DNA of 64,000 nt from Polytrichum commune (GCA_950295325.1 OX485805.1:29995501-30059500), one strand, 5' to 3'. Counted from the first letter of the stretch, positions 24,401 to 33,561 are shown. A program made the numbers and translations. Notes: generated from the letters alone by a model not told the origin.

Positions 24401-24953
24401 GTTAGTTACAGATGAACCGGTTTGAGTTTGAGAAATAACCGGTTGAAGTTCAAGACTTCAGGAGATTTACCGATCACTTTAGAGGAATTTATGGAATATA
24501 CCTCAAATTAATCTGGAAAAACCGAAGGATGTCAACATGAAACCGGTAGGACTTGCAAACACTAGGATCTCAACCGATTATGCCCAAAAATCTCCCCGAT
24601 CACTGGTCTGCTTGAATTTCTGATTGACCTGGTGCTGAATGCCGATTGTGTATTCATAGGACATCGTGCTGGCCTCTACTTTGCTGCGACCATTTCCAGG
24701 AAGAGTGCTGGCTGGGGGGATCAACTACACAAGTGAGAAGCACGGACAAGTCCCGGCGGTGTACCTCAAGTGTGGGAAGGACGTCGCATTGTTGCCAAAA
24801 ACACAAGATTTCATAGCTGAGAATTACGGCCCCTTCAGGGAGGTAATGGAGATGGAGACTGCAGGTCACTGCCCATTTTTCGAGCAAGTGGAGGACCTGA
24901 GCCGCATCATGTTACAATTGGCTCACAAACATGCAAAGAAATCGTCGTCGTGA
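15243..24953 (+). CDS. Plant methylesterase-like alpha/beta hydrolase, four exons
   Basis: Model: join 15243-15476, 18093-18239, 22425-22556 and 24660-24953, giving 268 codons plus TGA. All three introns are phase 0 with GT-AG ends (2,616, 4,185 and 2,103 bp). The product fits the MES family, which demethylates hormone methyl esters such as methyl salicylate, methyl jasmonate or methyl-IAA. The family is usually about 260-265 aa and cytosolic. Visible features are the N-terminal HFVLVHGACHGAWCW strand and oxyanion region, nucleophile elbow AHSMGG (Ser85), CGKD (Asp212) and AGHCPFF (His241). These align in spacing with the Ser/Asp/His triad known for SABP2. The elbow begins Ala, not the usual Gly. 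The substrate cannot be told from sequence. No frameshift or stop is seen. The start is the first ATG after the TATA box. Confidence 0.85.
15985..17975 (+). repeat. Decayed copies of exon-1 end and donor inside intron 1
   Basis: At least three stretches resemble 15390-15640: about 16060-16262, 16355-16600 and 17080-17260, with weaker ones near 17545-17600 and 17890-17970. Each repeats in order a 'tctcttaccaac' block, an exon-like 'cacatttcc..tacca..ccactgat..cttccttg' block, a donor-like 'aaggt/aagtt', and 'tgttactgc..ttatagcgatgt..cagc..caacttgactc'. The exon-like parts carry frameshifts and stops. Confidence 0.7.
16665..16990. repeat. Dispersed repeat family, copy in intron 1
   Basis: Shares the landmarks 'caaagtgaagattctcatgctcatta', 'gtagttcaatctcttttgaaa' and 'tagatccacacctaa...ctcaaatata' with 23755-24120 and 25605-25880, in the same orientation. 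No terminal inverted repeats were found. A retro-derived or Helitron-like origin is possible but unproven. Confidence 0.6.
18093..18239 (+). CDS. Methylesterase exon 2 (nucleophile elbow)
   Basis: Codons 79-127, after the acceptor TGCTTGCAG and before the donor GTATGA. It reads IVVVAHSMGGITLQQAMES, with Ser85 as the expected nucleophile, then an ...INLAIFLAAIALP strand typical of the family. Confidence 0.85.
18711..18830. mobile_element. Partial CACTA-type MITE
   Basis: Starts CACTACAAGCACATGAGTCC, like the complete copies at 19037 and 21614, but a clear right end is missing. Confidence 0.45.
19037..19185. mobile_element. CACTA-type MITE in intron 2
   Basis: The 149-bp element starts CACTACAAGCATGTGAGAC and ends with a matching inverted copy ...GCTTGTAGTG. 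The 3-bp duplication TCT flanks both sides (19034-19036, 19186-19188). A CACTA terminus and 3-bp duplication are diagnostic of the CACTA superfamily. Confidence 0.8.
19560..20200. other. Intron 2 stretch with no defined element
   Basis: AT-rich intronic DNA. The segment 20025-20175 is weakly similar to 2170-2360. No gene or RNA is recognised. Confidence 0.35.
20576..20712. repeat. 41-bp tandem repeat
   Basis: About 3.3 units of an AT-rich motif starting CCCAACTTTTTTT (20576, 20617, 20658, 20699), each followed by TTTAATTTGGTCTT. Confidence 0.75.
20936..21475. mobile_element. Probable MITE with TTTAGTGTCA termini
   Basis: The left end region 'accgtttatgtcatttagtgtca' faces an inverted counterpart near 21435-21475 ('tgacactaaataccataaatgacgtagt'). 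The left part also resembles 35668-35735 and the matching part of the second giant element (56930-57000). The family is not determined. Confidence 0.45.
21614..21765. mobile_element. Second complete CACTA-type MITE
   Basis: 152 bp, beginning CACTACAAGTATATGAATCC and ending ...CTGCTTGTGATG (terminal base change). Flanked by the 3-bp duplication TAA at 21611-21613 and 21766-21768. Confidence 0.75.
22425..22556 (+). CDS. Methylesterase exon 3 (cap region)
   Basis: Codons 128-171, after acceptor GGGTCAG and before donor GTGCCT. It reads through FANRHDKLPTSFHF and LYTGCASK, which corresponds to the cap or lid region of the family and is the least conserved part. Confidence 0.8.
22658..23376. mobile_element. 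pogo-like element in intron 3
   Basis: Ends: CTGTTCTCCCTCTTTAG on the left; complement of CAGTCTAACCTCGTCAATAG on the right. TA flanks both (22656-22657, 23377-23378). The interior is homologous in inverted orientation to 10535-10951. It is 719 bp with no transposase frame, so non-autonomous. Confidence 0.8.
23755..24120. repeat. Dispersed repeat family, copy in intron 3
   Basis: Same landmarks and order as 16665-16990, including 'agatccacacctaa' and 'ccaaattattgctatg'. It has more substitutions and an A-rich insertion. Confidence 0.6.
24385..24605. repeat. Dispersed AACCGGT repeat, copy 2
   Basis: Reverse-complement relative of 3660-3905; ends just before exon 4 of the methylesterase gene. 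Confidence 0.5.
24660..24953 (+). CDS. Methylesterase exon 4 (Asp and His)
   Basis: Codons 172-268 and the stop, after acceptor TTCATAG. It starts DIVLASTLLRPFPG, the family's 'D(L/V)xLAxxLxRP' block, then has CGKD (Asp212) and AGHCPFF (His241), and ends AHKHAKKSSS. Confidence 0.85.
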   Translation, partial: DIVLASTLLRPFPGRVLAGGINYTSEKHGQVPAVYLKCGKDVALLPKTQDFIAENYGPFREVMEMETAGHCPFFEQVEDLSRIMLQLAHKHAKKSSS

Positions 24954-25203
24954 TCTGTGTACGTAGTACAACACCGAGATTCTATAGGTTAAATGATCGA
25001 TGCATAAGTTGACATAAGTAAGCTAACTTTTGTGCCTTTGGTCCATTGCTCCATGGGATCTGGAATCAAAGGAATTTCAAAGGAATCTTGCAGACCCTTT
25101 CAGCTTGAATCTAAAGCAACTCAAAACCTGAGCTGCAGACCTGATGGGTAGGGCCACAGTCCACTAGCCATCGCAATAGAAGCAGCACACTTTACTCTTA
25201 CTT

Positions 25204-25450
25204 CTAAATAAATAAATAAATAAATAACCAACGTCGGGCAATCCGATGTGAATTTAAGCATGTCGGTCCTACCCTGCTCAAGAATCCTCTTGGTGTCGGG
25301 TGGGTTCTTGGCTTTTTACTTACCTGACTAGTTTGTTCCGTCAAGTAGAGAGAAGATTTCACAGTGGGAATCGAACTGCCAACCACTCTATTTGGAAATG
25401 GGTACCTCTCCACTATCATTTGGTAGTTTAGAGCCATCTTGGATCGTAAG
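25204..25450 (-). mobile_element. Possible tRNA-derived SINE in the methylesterase 3' end
   Basis: On the minus strand a B-box-like GTTCGATTCCCA (near 25360-25380) lies downstream of an A-box-like stretch. The sequence ends in a (TTTA)n tail at 25206-25227. This is the layout of a short SINE. Target duplications were not identified. Confidence 0.35.
25207..25212 (+). terminator. Poly(A) signal AATAAA of the methylesterase gene
   Basis: The run AATAAATAAATAAATAA starts here, about 250 bases after the stop codon, and is the first AATAAA downstream. It may come from the reverse-oriented SINE tail. Confidence 0.5.
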
Positions 25451-25604
25451 CTAGGCCATAGAAAGAGGAGTACTAGTACTAGCCCAATTACAACACAAGG
25501 AAGCAAAGAAATAGCCTCTCTTCATGTTTTGCAATAAACTGCTTAGTTCCAGTGAGCCCACATTGGTGAGCACTAAGGTAAAGCAGACCTCATATGAACA
25601 CTTT

Positions 25605-25880
25605 TGAGGATGTGGAACACGCAAGTAGTGTGAGATTATTGCCAAGTCCAAATCATGTATGTAGCCATTTGTCTCATAATTTTGCGAACTCATGTAAATA
25701 TCTAATTTATTATCAAAGTGAAGAAACTCAAGTTCATTAAATGATCATTATGTTGGTTATTAAAATTAAAATGGTTAACACTCTTTTAGCGTGTAGTCCA
25801 AATTCCTTAAACACATGTCTATGTGATGTCCATTTTTAGATCCACACTTAACCAAACATCACTCAAATATAGTTGTCTAT
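25605..25880. repeat. Dispersed repeat family, copy 3
   Basis: Third same-orientation copy of the family at 16665-16990 and 23755-24120, sharing 'cacgcaagtagtg', 'aaagtgaagaaactcaagttcatta' and 'agatccacacttaac'. Confidence 0.6.
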
Positions 25881-27276
25881 TTTAAAGGGTGACCATGAAT
25901 AAGCCACTCCTTATACATTTTCATGAGAGCAACAACCAATGCAAAAGAAACCACCAATGAGAGCAAAAGGTCAAGAATGGGGTGAAACATAGGGATAAGG
26001 CTAGAAGAATTCATGTAGGGAGGTTATTTGTGCATCCCTTCGACAATTATGATCATTGAAATCAAATTGAAGTATGCATGGAACAATCAAGGCCGTCAAT
26101 GTGGTATCTTTTGTGCGAACCTTGGTCAATTCATTGCTTCTTGTATGCCTTTGCTTTTTCCTGGTAATCTTGAAATCCATTAGAGCTTTAATGAGCACAA
26201 TGTGTATGGGGGAAGACCCAAGGAACACAAATTGTAGAAAGGAGAGAGAGAGAGAGAGAGAAAAGGAGTCACAAGTGCAGTGCAATCCTTAACCCCTAAG
26301 GATCAAGTGTTTTTCATATTTTTAATATTTTTAAGAGCTCCATTCGTCCCTTCATAACATTATTCGGATCCATAACAATGTTATGTGGTAGTGACAATAT
26401 TATATGGAATATTCCGCATATCACTCTAAGTGTAAGAAAAATTATGTCAAATATTGTCAGTCCCACAAAACACTATTATGAATCTGAATAATGTTATGTT
26501 GTTGTTCCTCTCTAGCCTATCAGCCTCAAGGTGGCCCGTACATATAGTTCATTCTTCTTGTTCCATGTTGGTTTAGTGACTAAAGCCTTCAATGATGGGT
26601 CATGCTCCCTCCCCTAGCCCACACGCATACTATAGTGCCTTCTGGTTGTGATTAGTACTAGAGGTTGTCCTCTTTGGTTGTCATGTCCCATTCAATCCAA
26701 AGCACCTATGGTTCTTGTGATATACTTGGATTAAATATCAATGTTTGATTATGTAAAAGAAAGACGAAATATACTTTGTTGTACTTAGCATGTGAGTAGA
26801 TGGTGTTTGGAGTCAAACAACTCCCAAGAAATAATTGGGTCGAACAACCTCAGAAAGAATGATGCACAAGGGCTAGACAACACATGAAGGAATTTTGCAT
26901 CGGAGTTAGACAACTCCAACTAGGAGTTAGACACCTCCATTTGGAAGACCTTTGTGTTGGAGTTAGGCAACTCCCAACATATGGATGTTATTCATTGGAG
27001 CTAGACAAATCTCAAGGCCCCTCACTGGATATGTTCCAACCCTCCTTGGTTCCCTAGTTACTTGGTTTCGATCCTAACCCAAGATGACTTGTCGCCACCT
27101 TCTCGTTTCAATTGCATACTAGTTCATCCAATTATTCTAGTTGGAGCCCGTACCAATTTGGCTCGTATGTACCTTGAGGTTGCGCCTCAAGCTTACAAAA
27201 CTAATTCATGATGTTGACTGCTTCAGTTAGGAGGACTATGAACTTGGCCCGCTTCCCTACCAAGCAACTTGCTTTG
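25881..27276. other. Non-coding stretch with GA microsatellite
   Basis: No gene is recognised. A (GA)n run lies at about 26241-26262. At 26810-27010 a motif close to GGAGTTAGACAACTCC, itself a short hairpin, recurs about six times at irregular spacing. Confidence 0.5.
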
Positions 27277-27755
27277 GTTCAAACCAGTGTTGAACGGGTA
27301 TGTTGTAAAGTGCATATAGGGGAGGCCTGGTTTTTGAAAATTTCTTGGAAATGTAGAACATCGAGGTATTGATATTACAAAGGTTTTGTATTTTCAAGGT
27401 AGGGTATGTGTATGTGGTCTTGTAAAATTTCTTGAATTTTAGGGTACGTGTTATGGTGTGATTTTTTTTCATATACCAGGGTGCCCAGTGCAAGGGTATG
27501 GTATGTCATTTTAAGGTTTTTAAGAGAGAATTTAATTAACTAATGTTTTAATTTAAAATAAAATAAAAAATCCAAAACAGATGAAGCATGAACTTGAGCA
27601 AACTAATCAAATTGAATCATGATTTGAATTTATCAAATTGTCATGCTTGACTAAGTATTGAATCGGATCAACATGGACTACTTCGACCAACATCAGTTTA
27701 ATCAAACAAAGTTGAATTGATAAAAAACAATCAAACAATGCCCTCAAGCTAAATC

Positions 27756-28035
27756 TCACTCTAGCTCACCCGGTGCAATCAACTCCTCTTCATGAATTTC
27801 GAGCAACTCTGCTTCATCATTGAAGAATTGAGTGATGTCACTCTCACTAAGTGTATCTGTGCGGGCATCAAAAGGCCAATTCTTTTGAATCGTGACAAGG
27901 GCATTGAGATTCTCCGTACCAAGTCTACAACGGCGAAGGGATGTGAGAATGCCGGCAATGGAAAAGATCCGCTCACACTCAATTTGACTACTTGGTATGC
28001 CTAGAAACTGTCGAGCAACAAAAGCAACAGTTGGG
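27756..28035 (-). pseudogene. hAT transposase C-terminal (hATC) remnant
   Basis: Read on the minus strand from about 28035, the frame gives ARQFLGIPSSQIECERIFS, then AGILTSLRRCRLGTENL and a tail to a TGA at 27756-27758. This is the conserved dimerisation segment of hAT transposases ('P.S...ER.FS..G...T..R..L'). Nothing upstream of it remains, so it is a 3' fragment belonging to the outer hAT element. Confidence 0.7.
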
Positions 28036-28292
28036 AAACTCCCACATTAATCAACTTTGCTAGCTTAACCCCAGCAACAAAGCTCCACTACCTGTAGTAC
28101 GTTGTGCACACAACAAACCAGTACATCGCCGGAAGCAGGGATAATGAACAAAGACGTGCATGTTTAAGGGTTTCCAAGCTCATCGTTGAGCAAGGTATAG
28201 GTTAGTGACCAGGTTTAGGGTTGGCAGTGAGTCCAGGGCCCGGGTATGAACCTGGTATTTGCGCACTGCTTGGTAGTTCAAGCTGGTATCAC

Positions 28293-28555
28293 CAGGGTTG
28301 TCTATCGCGACGTCATGACGGTGTCGTGCCGTCATGTCGTGTCGTGTCGTGACGGACCCCTCCGTCACGACACAATAGGGTCCACGTAGGGTCAACATAG
28401 GGTGAATGGACTAGGGTGGGTAAAATACTTACCTTCTTGCCAAGGTGGCGTCCTATGTGGCAGAAAACGCCGACGTGGATGTGCATATTTCCCTTGCCAA
28501 GTAAACCATTTTGCCATTGTGTTTATCATTCTGTTAAAATCAAAGTAAAAAAATA
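28293..28555. promoter_or_regulatory. Left subterminal region of the giant hAT element
   Basis: Dense GTCGTGACGG/CCGTCACGAC motifs in both orientations follow the terminal repeat (28305-28375). The same block recurs at 49603-49860. In hAT elements subterminal motifs are the usual transposase-binding sites; that role is inferred here. Confidence 0.55.
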
Positions 28556-28559
28556 TGAC

Positions 28560-28870
28560 TAAGGAGGGTGTGGGGCGGACGCTGGCGGACGGGTGGGGCG
28601 GACGGGGGCGGACGGGGGAGGGGGGTGGTGCGGACGGCGGAGGGGGGTGGAGCGGACGGACGGGGGGGTGGTGCGGACGGGGGAGGGGGGTGGAGCGGAC
28701 GGACGGGGGGTTGGTGCGGACGGGGGAGGGGGGTGGAGCGGACGGAGGGGAGGGGGTGGAGCGGACGGACGGGGGGGTGGAGCGGACGGAGGGGGAGGGG
28801 GGTTGGGAACGGGGGGGAACGCTGGAGCGGACGGGGGAATGCGGAGGGGAGCGGGGGGGAGGGGAACAGC
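28560..28870. repeat. G-rich minisatellite array A
   Basis: Units of about 16-17 bp built on GGGGTGGAGCGGACGG, G-rich on the plus strand, 260 bp inside the left end of the giant element. Open frames on both strands through it are by-products of the repeat. Confidence 0.85.
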
Positions 28871-28884
28871 GTGCAATTGCGGCC

Positions 28885-29030
28885 ATATATTTTCTGGCAG
28901 TAAAAATAATATTGCATATTCATATAGAGGACTTCATTACCTATCCATGGATACCAAGAACTCATTTTTTGAACTTCATATGAATTTTTGAGAGCCAAAA
29001 AACCGAGACTATGTCCAAACTTCCAAAAAA
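28885..29030. repeat. 150-bp module, copy M1
   Basis: Contains 'attgcatattca', 'ctatccatggatacc' and 'atgtccaaacttcc' in order. It recurs in direct orientation at about 32450-32600 and 35758-35900, and at 57010-57150 in the second giant element. It always adjoins a minisatellite. Confidence 0.8.
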
Positions 29031-29762
29031 AAGTGTTTCTGAATTATATAAATATAAATATAAGCAATTGTGAAGAGTCCTTGTGAGAGAATACCATTCA
29101 TAAAATTGCACACCCAATCAAAACTTTATTCAATATCAAGTTTACAAATCACGAGTGAATATGAATCAATGTAATTGGATGTGTAGTTTTTATCATCCAT
29201 ATTATGGTTGTATTTCATCCGTTAACGTTTATAGAATCAGATTTACAAAGAAGGGAGTACCATTTTGTTAACATTTAACACGTTTAACATTTATAGTGTG
29301 CAATATGTGGGGAGCAGAAGAAAGTTAACATTTAGAGATGTTGAGGATCACGTGTACAACCGATATAACTATTGCAATATTGTGCTCAACTTTAGTTAAC
29401 TAGATATAACTATAGTTGACTACATTTTGTGGCATACCAAAATTAGAATAAATATAGGTAACTGCATTTTGGCAAGACATGTCACAAACAACTATAGGTA
29501 ACTTGAACTTAGCACATGGATGTGATAACAACGATGTGAAAGAACGATGTGGCCTCACGAGAGGCGAGAACCTTGGTTAGCCTCCCATAGACTTCTTCTC
29601 GATTATGGAGCAAAAGCCTCATGGAGTATGAAAATTGCACTAAGATCCATAAACCTCATACAATATACAAGTTTTGTATGAAAAAATGATGGCTTTATTT
29701 ACATCTCCAACGGTTACAAAATTGGTATGATTCAAAATTGTTGCAAAAAAAACAAAAAAAAT
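29031..29762. other. 3' flank of the kinase-like gene
   Basis: AT-rich, without an open frame. Nearly the same sequence, inverted, lies at 53174-53860, so it moved as part of the kinase block. It carries the poly(A) signal of the gene. Confidence 0.6.
29694..29699 (-). terminator. Poly(A) signal of kinase-like gene, copy 1
   Basis: AATAAA on the minus strand about 65 bases after the stop codon, at the same place as in copy 2. Confidence 0.55.
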
Positions 29763-31679
29763 CTATTTTGCAGTGTCACGGAAGCACATTGTCGGGTTAA
29801 CCATGTTGTATGGAGGGGACTTCAAAATGTTCACTACGTGTGTGATGGTTGACCTTTCCGCTGGATTGGTCTTCGTCAATGAATCCAATGCTAACTCAAA
29901 CCGCATATTCAAGCCATTTGGATCACTGTTTAGCTGAAACAAGGGGGAAGTCGCATCCCTGGCATAAATCTTCTTTGCCAAAGCACCCACTGAGAAGGAC
30001 TCCGAGAGAAACGTGTGCCTATGTTTCCGAGCCATCCTCACCGGAGAGGTGGATGTTCCACGCTGCCCTCGTACATGGAATAATTCTGGACCAGCACAGT
30101 TGTATTTTGCTTTGTGCTTGTTCATCTCATCCACTGAATCTTTTCCATAGTTGGAGGGTGCGTCTTCACCTCCCCAGGATGCCATGCCCCAATCACACAC
30201 ACCAATGTAAACCGTGTTATCACGGTCTTGTGGGAAATGCAGCATGACATTGTTGGGATTAAGGTCATTGTGCAACACGTCATGCTTGTGCACTACATCC
30301 ACAATGCACATTAGAGCCCATGTCAAATAAGCTCGATGCCTTTGATATACAACCAACCGTTTCCGTGCTTCAAAGTCTGCCCCAGGCATTTGAAGGATTG
30401 TGCGCTCGTGGGTTTCCGGAACGCTGAAGTCATAGACCCTCATGTTCTTCAAGGAGCCTCCATTCCACCACATCGAATAGGATTCGTATGTTTTCATATT
30501 GAGGTATTGTAGCTTGATTACCCCATGATGATCTACTGGACACGCCAATGCTTCAATTGAACGCTCCTTTCGGTTCTCCAGACTATTCGTGGCCTTCATG
30601 GTCTTCCCAGCCCACTCTATCCAGCTAGGGATGAATGATGCTCCATGAATTGTGACTCTCCGCACCACTCCGAAGGTCCCTTGGAAGATTTCCTTATCCA
30701 AGGCTTTGATCTCCGCATTCCTAGGCAACCATATGACACCCTGCCGGCCCTGAGTGGCAATGTTGTCTGCCATCTGCCTGTCAATAAAAATGGGAAGGTT
30801 GCGGGCGGATGTTCCTTTTGCTGCTATTACGCCTCTTTTCCAATTCTCTAGCTTCATGTACAGCTCGGACTTCCTGCCACTACTATTTCCCTCGCCAGGA
30901 TGCAGAGCATCATATGCCATTGTTGGATTGTAGATTGCTTCCCTAGCTTGTTGTTCAATCCAGGTGTCCCAATCGTTCATGCCCCTAGCTTCTTCAAACT
31001 CCGGTCCAGCCGTGGCTTCCGTGAGAATAAGCATCAATTCGTTCCTCACCAACTCTAAACCCTTTGTACCATCATTGAGGTATTTTTTTTCCAAATAAAC
31101 CATGCTGTTATTTCTAAACCACTCCAACAGCACGACCCTACAATGGTTTCGAGCCTCATCGATCCGCGGGTCGCGTTTGCCTCTATTTTTCTTTTTCCTC
31201 GATTGCGAACCTGATAACGCGGACCCCTCCTCCGTCCCTTCCGAAACTGCTGGACGTTTCTGTCCCCGTCTTTCACCATGCTCCGAACCCTGAGGTACAT
31301 CACGTGTAGGGCTCTCCGGTCTTGATGTCTGCCGTGTCGGAGATCGTGGTGGCACGGACTCACCACGAGTGGCTGCATTTATATCTGTGGAACTGCCTGA
31401 GCTTGGTCCCCTTCCTGTTCTCCCTCTAAGGCCACTGTTTCCCCGACTCCCACGTGTTCCACGGCTTCCACGTGTTTGGTTGCCTCCTGAATGACCAACA
31501 ACAAAGAACTCTTCGCCAAACCGAAAAGGATCTGGACGTGGGGGACGGGCTGCAGTACTTCCACTTCCGGCATCGCTTCCCGTACCCTCTCCAGTATACG
31601 CAGATGGAGTGCGTTGGAGCCAAGCACGGTGCACCCTCCTATCCTCGTCTTGGTAAGGAGCAATGTCCTCCCCCTCCAT
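29763..31679 (-). CDS. Protein-kinase-like cargo protein, copy 1
   Basis: This 638-codon single-exon frame starts at ATG (MEGEDIAPYQDED); copy 2 has exactly the same length. Residues 1 to about 155 are Gly/Ser/Arg-rich and low in complexity. A basic, NLS-like patch (SRKKKNRGKRDPR) follows, then an unrecognised region, then a kinase fold. Its parts are glycine loop GTFGVVRRV (about 335-343), Lys in EWAGKTMK (about 359), helix-C Glu in RSIEAL, HNDLNPNNV catalytic loop (Asp about 472), CDWG in place of DFG (Asp about 496) and GPE in place of APE. The catalytic residues look present, so activity is plausible. The frame stays open upstream through the minisatellite to 891 codons. However, the TATA box and matching start in copy 2 mark that part as promoter. 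Substrate and subfamily are unknown. Confidence 0.75.
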   Translation of the reverse strand: MEGEDIAPYQDEDRRVHRAWLQRTPSAYTGEGTGSDAGSGSTAARPPRPDPFRFGEEFFVVGHSGGNQTRGSRGTRGSRGNSGLRGRTGRGPSSGSSTDINAATRGESVPPRSPTRQTSRPESPTRDVPQGSEHGERRGQKRPAVSEGTEEGSALSGSQSRKKKNRGKRDPRIDEARNHCRVVLLEWFRNNSMVYLEKKYLNDGTKGLELVRNELMLILTEATAGPEFEEARGMNDWDTWIEQQAREAIYNPTMAYDALHPGEGNSSGRKSELYMKLENWKRGVIAAKGTSARNLPIFIDRQMADNIATQGRQGVIWLPRNAEIKALDKEIFQGTFGVVRRVTIHGASFIPSWIEWAGKTMKATNSLENRKERSIEALACPVDHHGVIKLQYLNMKTYESYSMWWNGGSLKNMRVYDFSVPETHERTILQMPGADFEARKRLVVYQRHRAYLTWALMCIVDVVHKHDVLHNDLNPNNVMLHFPQDRDNTVYIGVCDWGMASWGGEDAPSNYGKDSVDEMNKHKAKYNCAGPELFHVRGQRGTSTSPVRMARKHRHTFLSESFSVGALAKKIYARDATSPLFQLNSDPNGLNMRFELALDSLTKTNPAERSTITHVVNILKSPPYNMVNPTMCFRDTAK

Positions 31680-31884
31680 CGTGAAAAAAACCGCGTGAGT
31701 GAGTGAATGTAGAAATGAGTGCGTGAATCTGGAAAAAAAATTGCGAGGGTTCCCCCACAATTTGCCCTGCCCTCCCAAACCCCCTGAGACCCGCGCGGTG
31801 CCGCTGTCCTTGGGACGGCAACAAGGTCTCGGGTCCCTTTGTGGTGGGAGGAGAGGAAAGTGAGGGGAACTAAAGCCCCACGGC

Positions 31885-31892
31885 TTTATATA
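31885..31892 (-). promoter_or_regulatory. TATA box of kinase-like gene, copy 1
   Basis: On the minus strand CCTATATAAAG lies about 205 bases upstream of the ATG, between the gene and array B. It is conserved in copy 2. Confidence 0.65.
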
Positions 31893-31954
31893 GGCAAAGC
31901 GGTGCACAATCATTATGGGATCCCGGTCGGATTTGACATGGGGCACGAAAAGGA

Positions 31955-32425
31955 CGTATGGGGAGCGTGGGAACGCGGGGGCGGACGGAGGGAACGAGTG
32001 GGCGGACGGAGGGAACGAGTGGGCGGACGTAGGGGAACTCGGGCGGACGGGAGGGAACGAGGGGCGGACGGGAGGGAACGAGGGGCGGACGGGAGGGAAC
32101 GTGGGGCGGACGGTAGGGGAACGTGGGGCGGACGGGTGGGGAACGTGGGGCGGACAGGTGGGGAACGTGGGGCGGACGGGTGGTGAACGTGGGGCGGACA
32201 GGTGGGAAACGCGGGGCGGACGGGTGGGGAACGCGGGGCGGACGGGTGGGGAACGCGGGGCGGACGGGTGGGGAACGCGGGGCGGACGGGTGGGGAACGC
32301 GGGGCGGACGGGAGGGGAACGCGGGGCGGACTGGAGGGAACGGAAGGGAACGTGAACGCACGGAGGGGAACGTGGAGCGGACGGGTGGGGAACGTGAGGC
32401 GGACGGGAGGGAACGGGTTGAAGGG
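31955..32425. repeat. G-rich minisatellite array B (5' of kinase gene)
   Basis: Near-perfect 20-21-bp units such as GGGGAACGCGGGGCGGACGG run through 32110-32330, with more variable units on either side. The array lies immediately upstream of the kinase promoter. It is the counterpart of the inverted array at 50350-50965. Confidence 0.85.
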
Positions 32426-32429
32426 GGCA

Positions 32430-32600
32430 GGGGAACAACGTGGAATTGCGGCCATGTATTTTCTGGCAGTAGAAATATTATTGCATATTCATGTAGAGGA
32501 CTTCATTACCTATCCATGGATACCAAGAACTCATTTTTTGGACTTCATATGAATTTTTGAGAGCCAAAAAACGGACACTATGTCTAAACTTTTAAAAAAA
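32430..32600. repeat. 150-bp module, copy M2
   Basis: Direct repeat of the M1 module (28885-29030), preceded in both places by 'gcggccat..attttctggcagta' and ended by the same A-rich run. Confidence 0.8.
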
Positions 32601-32607
32601 AGTGTAA

Positions 32608-33196
32608 ATGACCAAGTTCACACTATGGCCGTCCAAGTCGAGAGGCCGTGCGATTCAGTGGCCCAACTTTGTTGAGAGTCCAAAGAAATGAACTGAAAAT
32701 AGCCAATAAAATATAGTAAGGATAGCCTTAGTTGGACATAGTGTGAAGCCTCCAAAGGTCAAGCGCAAAGTCCAAACCTTTGGCCATGAACTCCCACGGC
32801 CTCTCGGCTTGGATGGCCAAAGTGTGAAGCCTCCAAAGGCCAAGCCCAAAGTCCAAACTCAAAGGAGCATGCCACTTTATTCCTTGCTCAAAATAACCCC
32901 TCCAATCTAACGGCCAAGATCTTGTCAATGATTGATTATTTTAATGAAAAAAAAGTTCGGCCTCTCGACGGAAGTTTGGGTTGAGCATTTTGCTATACCC
33001 AAACTTTACTCGAGAGGCCGAACTCTTGGCGCCATAACTTCCTAAAAGTGTTGCCACCTAGGCTCTTTTGGAGGCGACGTCCTTTGGACTTCGGCCTCTA
33101 GTGTGAAGGCCGAGAGGACGGACTTTGGGCATTTCAACATTTTCATTGGTCCAAATGTTGAACCTCTCAAAGTTTGGCCATATTGTGAACCGGCCC
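32608..33196. mobile_element. Harbinger-like repeat inside giant element 1
   Basis: The right end complements GGGCCGGTTCACAATATGGC. The left end (GTTCACACTATGGCC) is a diverged inverted counterpart. A TAA precedes the left end and TTA follows the right. Present at the equivalent place in copy 2, so it inserted before the two copies separated. Confidence 0.6.
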
Positions 33197-33216
33197 TTAG
33201 ATTTGCAATACATGTC

Positions 33217-33561
33217 TTATTCTTTTTTTGGCACAAATTGAAAATTCAAATTCAAAATACAACCAACCCAGCCGAAACAGCGCAGCCTAAGTGGAAATCT
33301 ATAAATAATGTTCATTTGAGGCCTATCCTTCCAAGTAGGGACTAAGTTGCTACGGGTCACAATAAGACCTTTGACCCCCCAAATCAAATCAAATTTGTTA
33401 AGAATGTCATGGTAGGCCACGTCCGGGGCTTTTTCCAAGTCCCTAAGCATATGTTTCCATTCAATCCTCCCATAATCTGATTTGTAATACATGTCATAAA
33501 AGCTAATGCAATTATTGTTTTGAAGTCTACCATCAAATGATATGTAAGATCGTATGTTCAC
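33217..33561 (-). CDS. Hypothetical 114-codon frame shared by both giant elements
   Basis: An open minus-strand frame without an ATG at its start, ending ...LNFQFVPKKE. The equivalent frame at 54480-54824 has the same length and about seven replacements. It could be a remnant exon (it contains LEKAPDVAYHDILNKFDLIW) or simply open by chance in two young copies. No domain is recognised. Confidence 0.25.
   Translation of the reverse strand: MNIRSYISFDGRLQNNNCISFYDMYYKSDYGRIEWKHMLRDLEKAPDVAYHDILNKFDLIWGVKGLIVTRSNLVPTWKDRPQMNIIYRFPLRLRCFGWVGCILNLNFQFVPKKE

Noticed and set aside
27271-27300. tRNA B-box-like GGTTCAAACC
   Set aside because: It is the 8-bp hAT target duplication GTTCAAAC with chance flanks. 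No cloverleaf can be drawn and the same octamer recurs at 44335.
31680-32438. N-terminal extension giving the kinase frame 891 codons with a long SAPRSPPVRP-type repeat
   Set aside because: The extension is array B read in frame. A TATA box and the ATG shared by both copies lie between array and gene, and copy 2 lacks the same extension.
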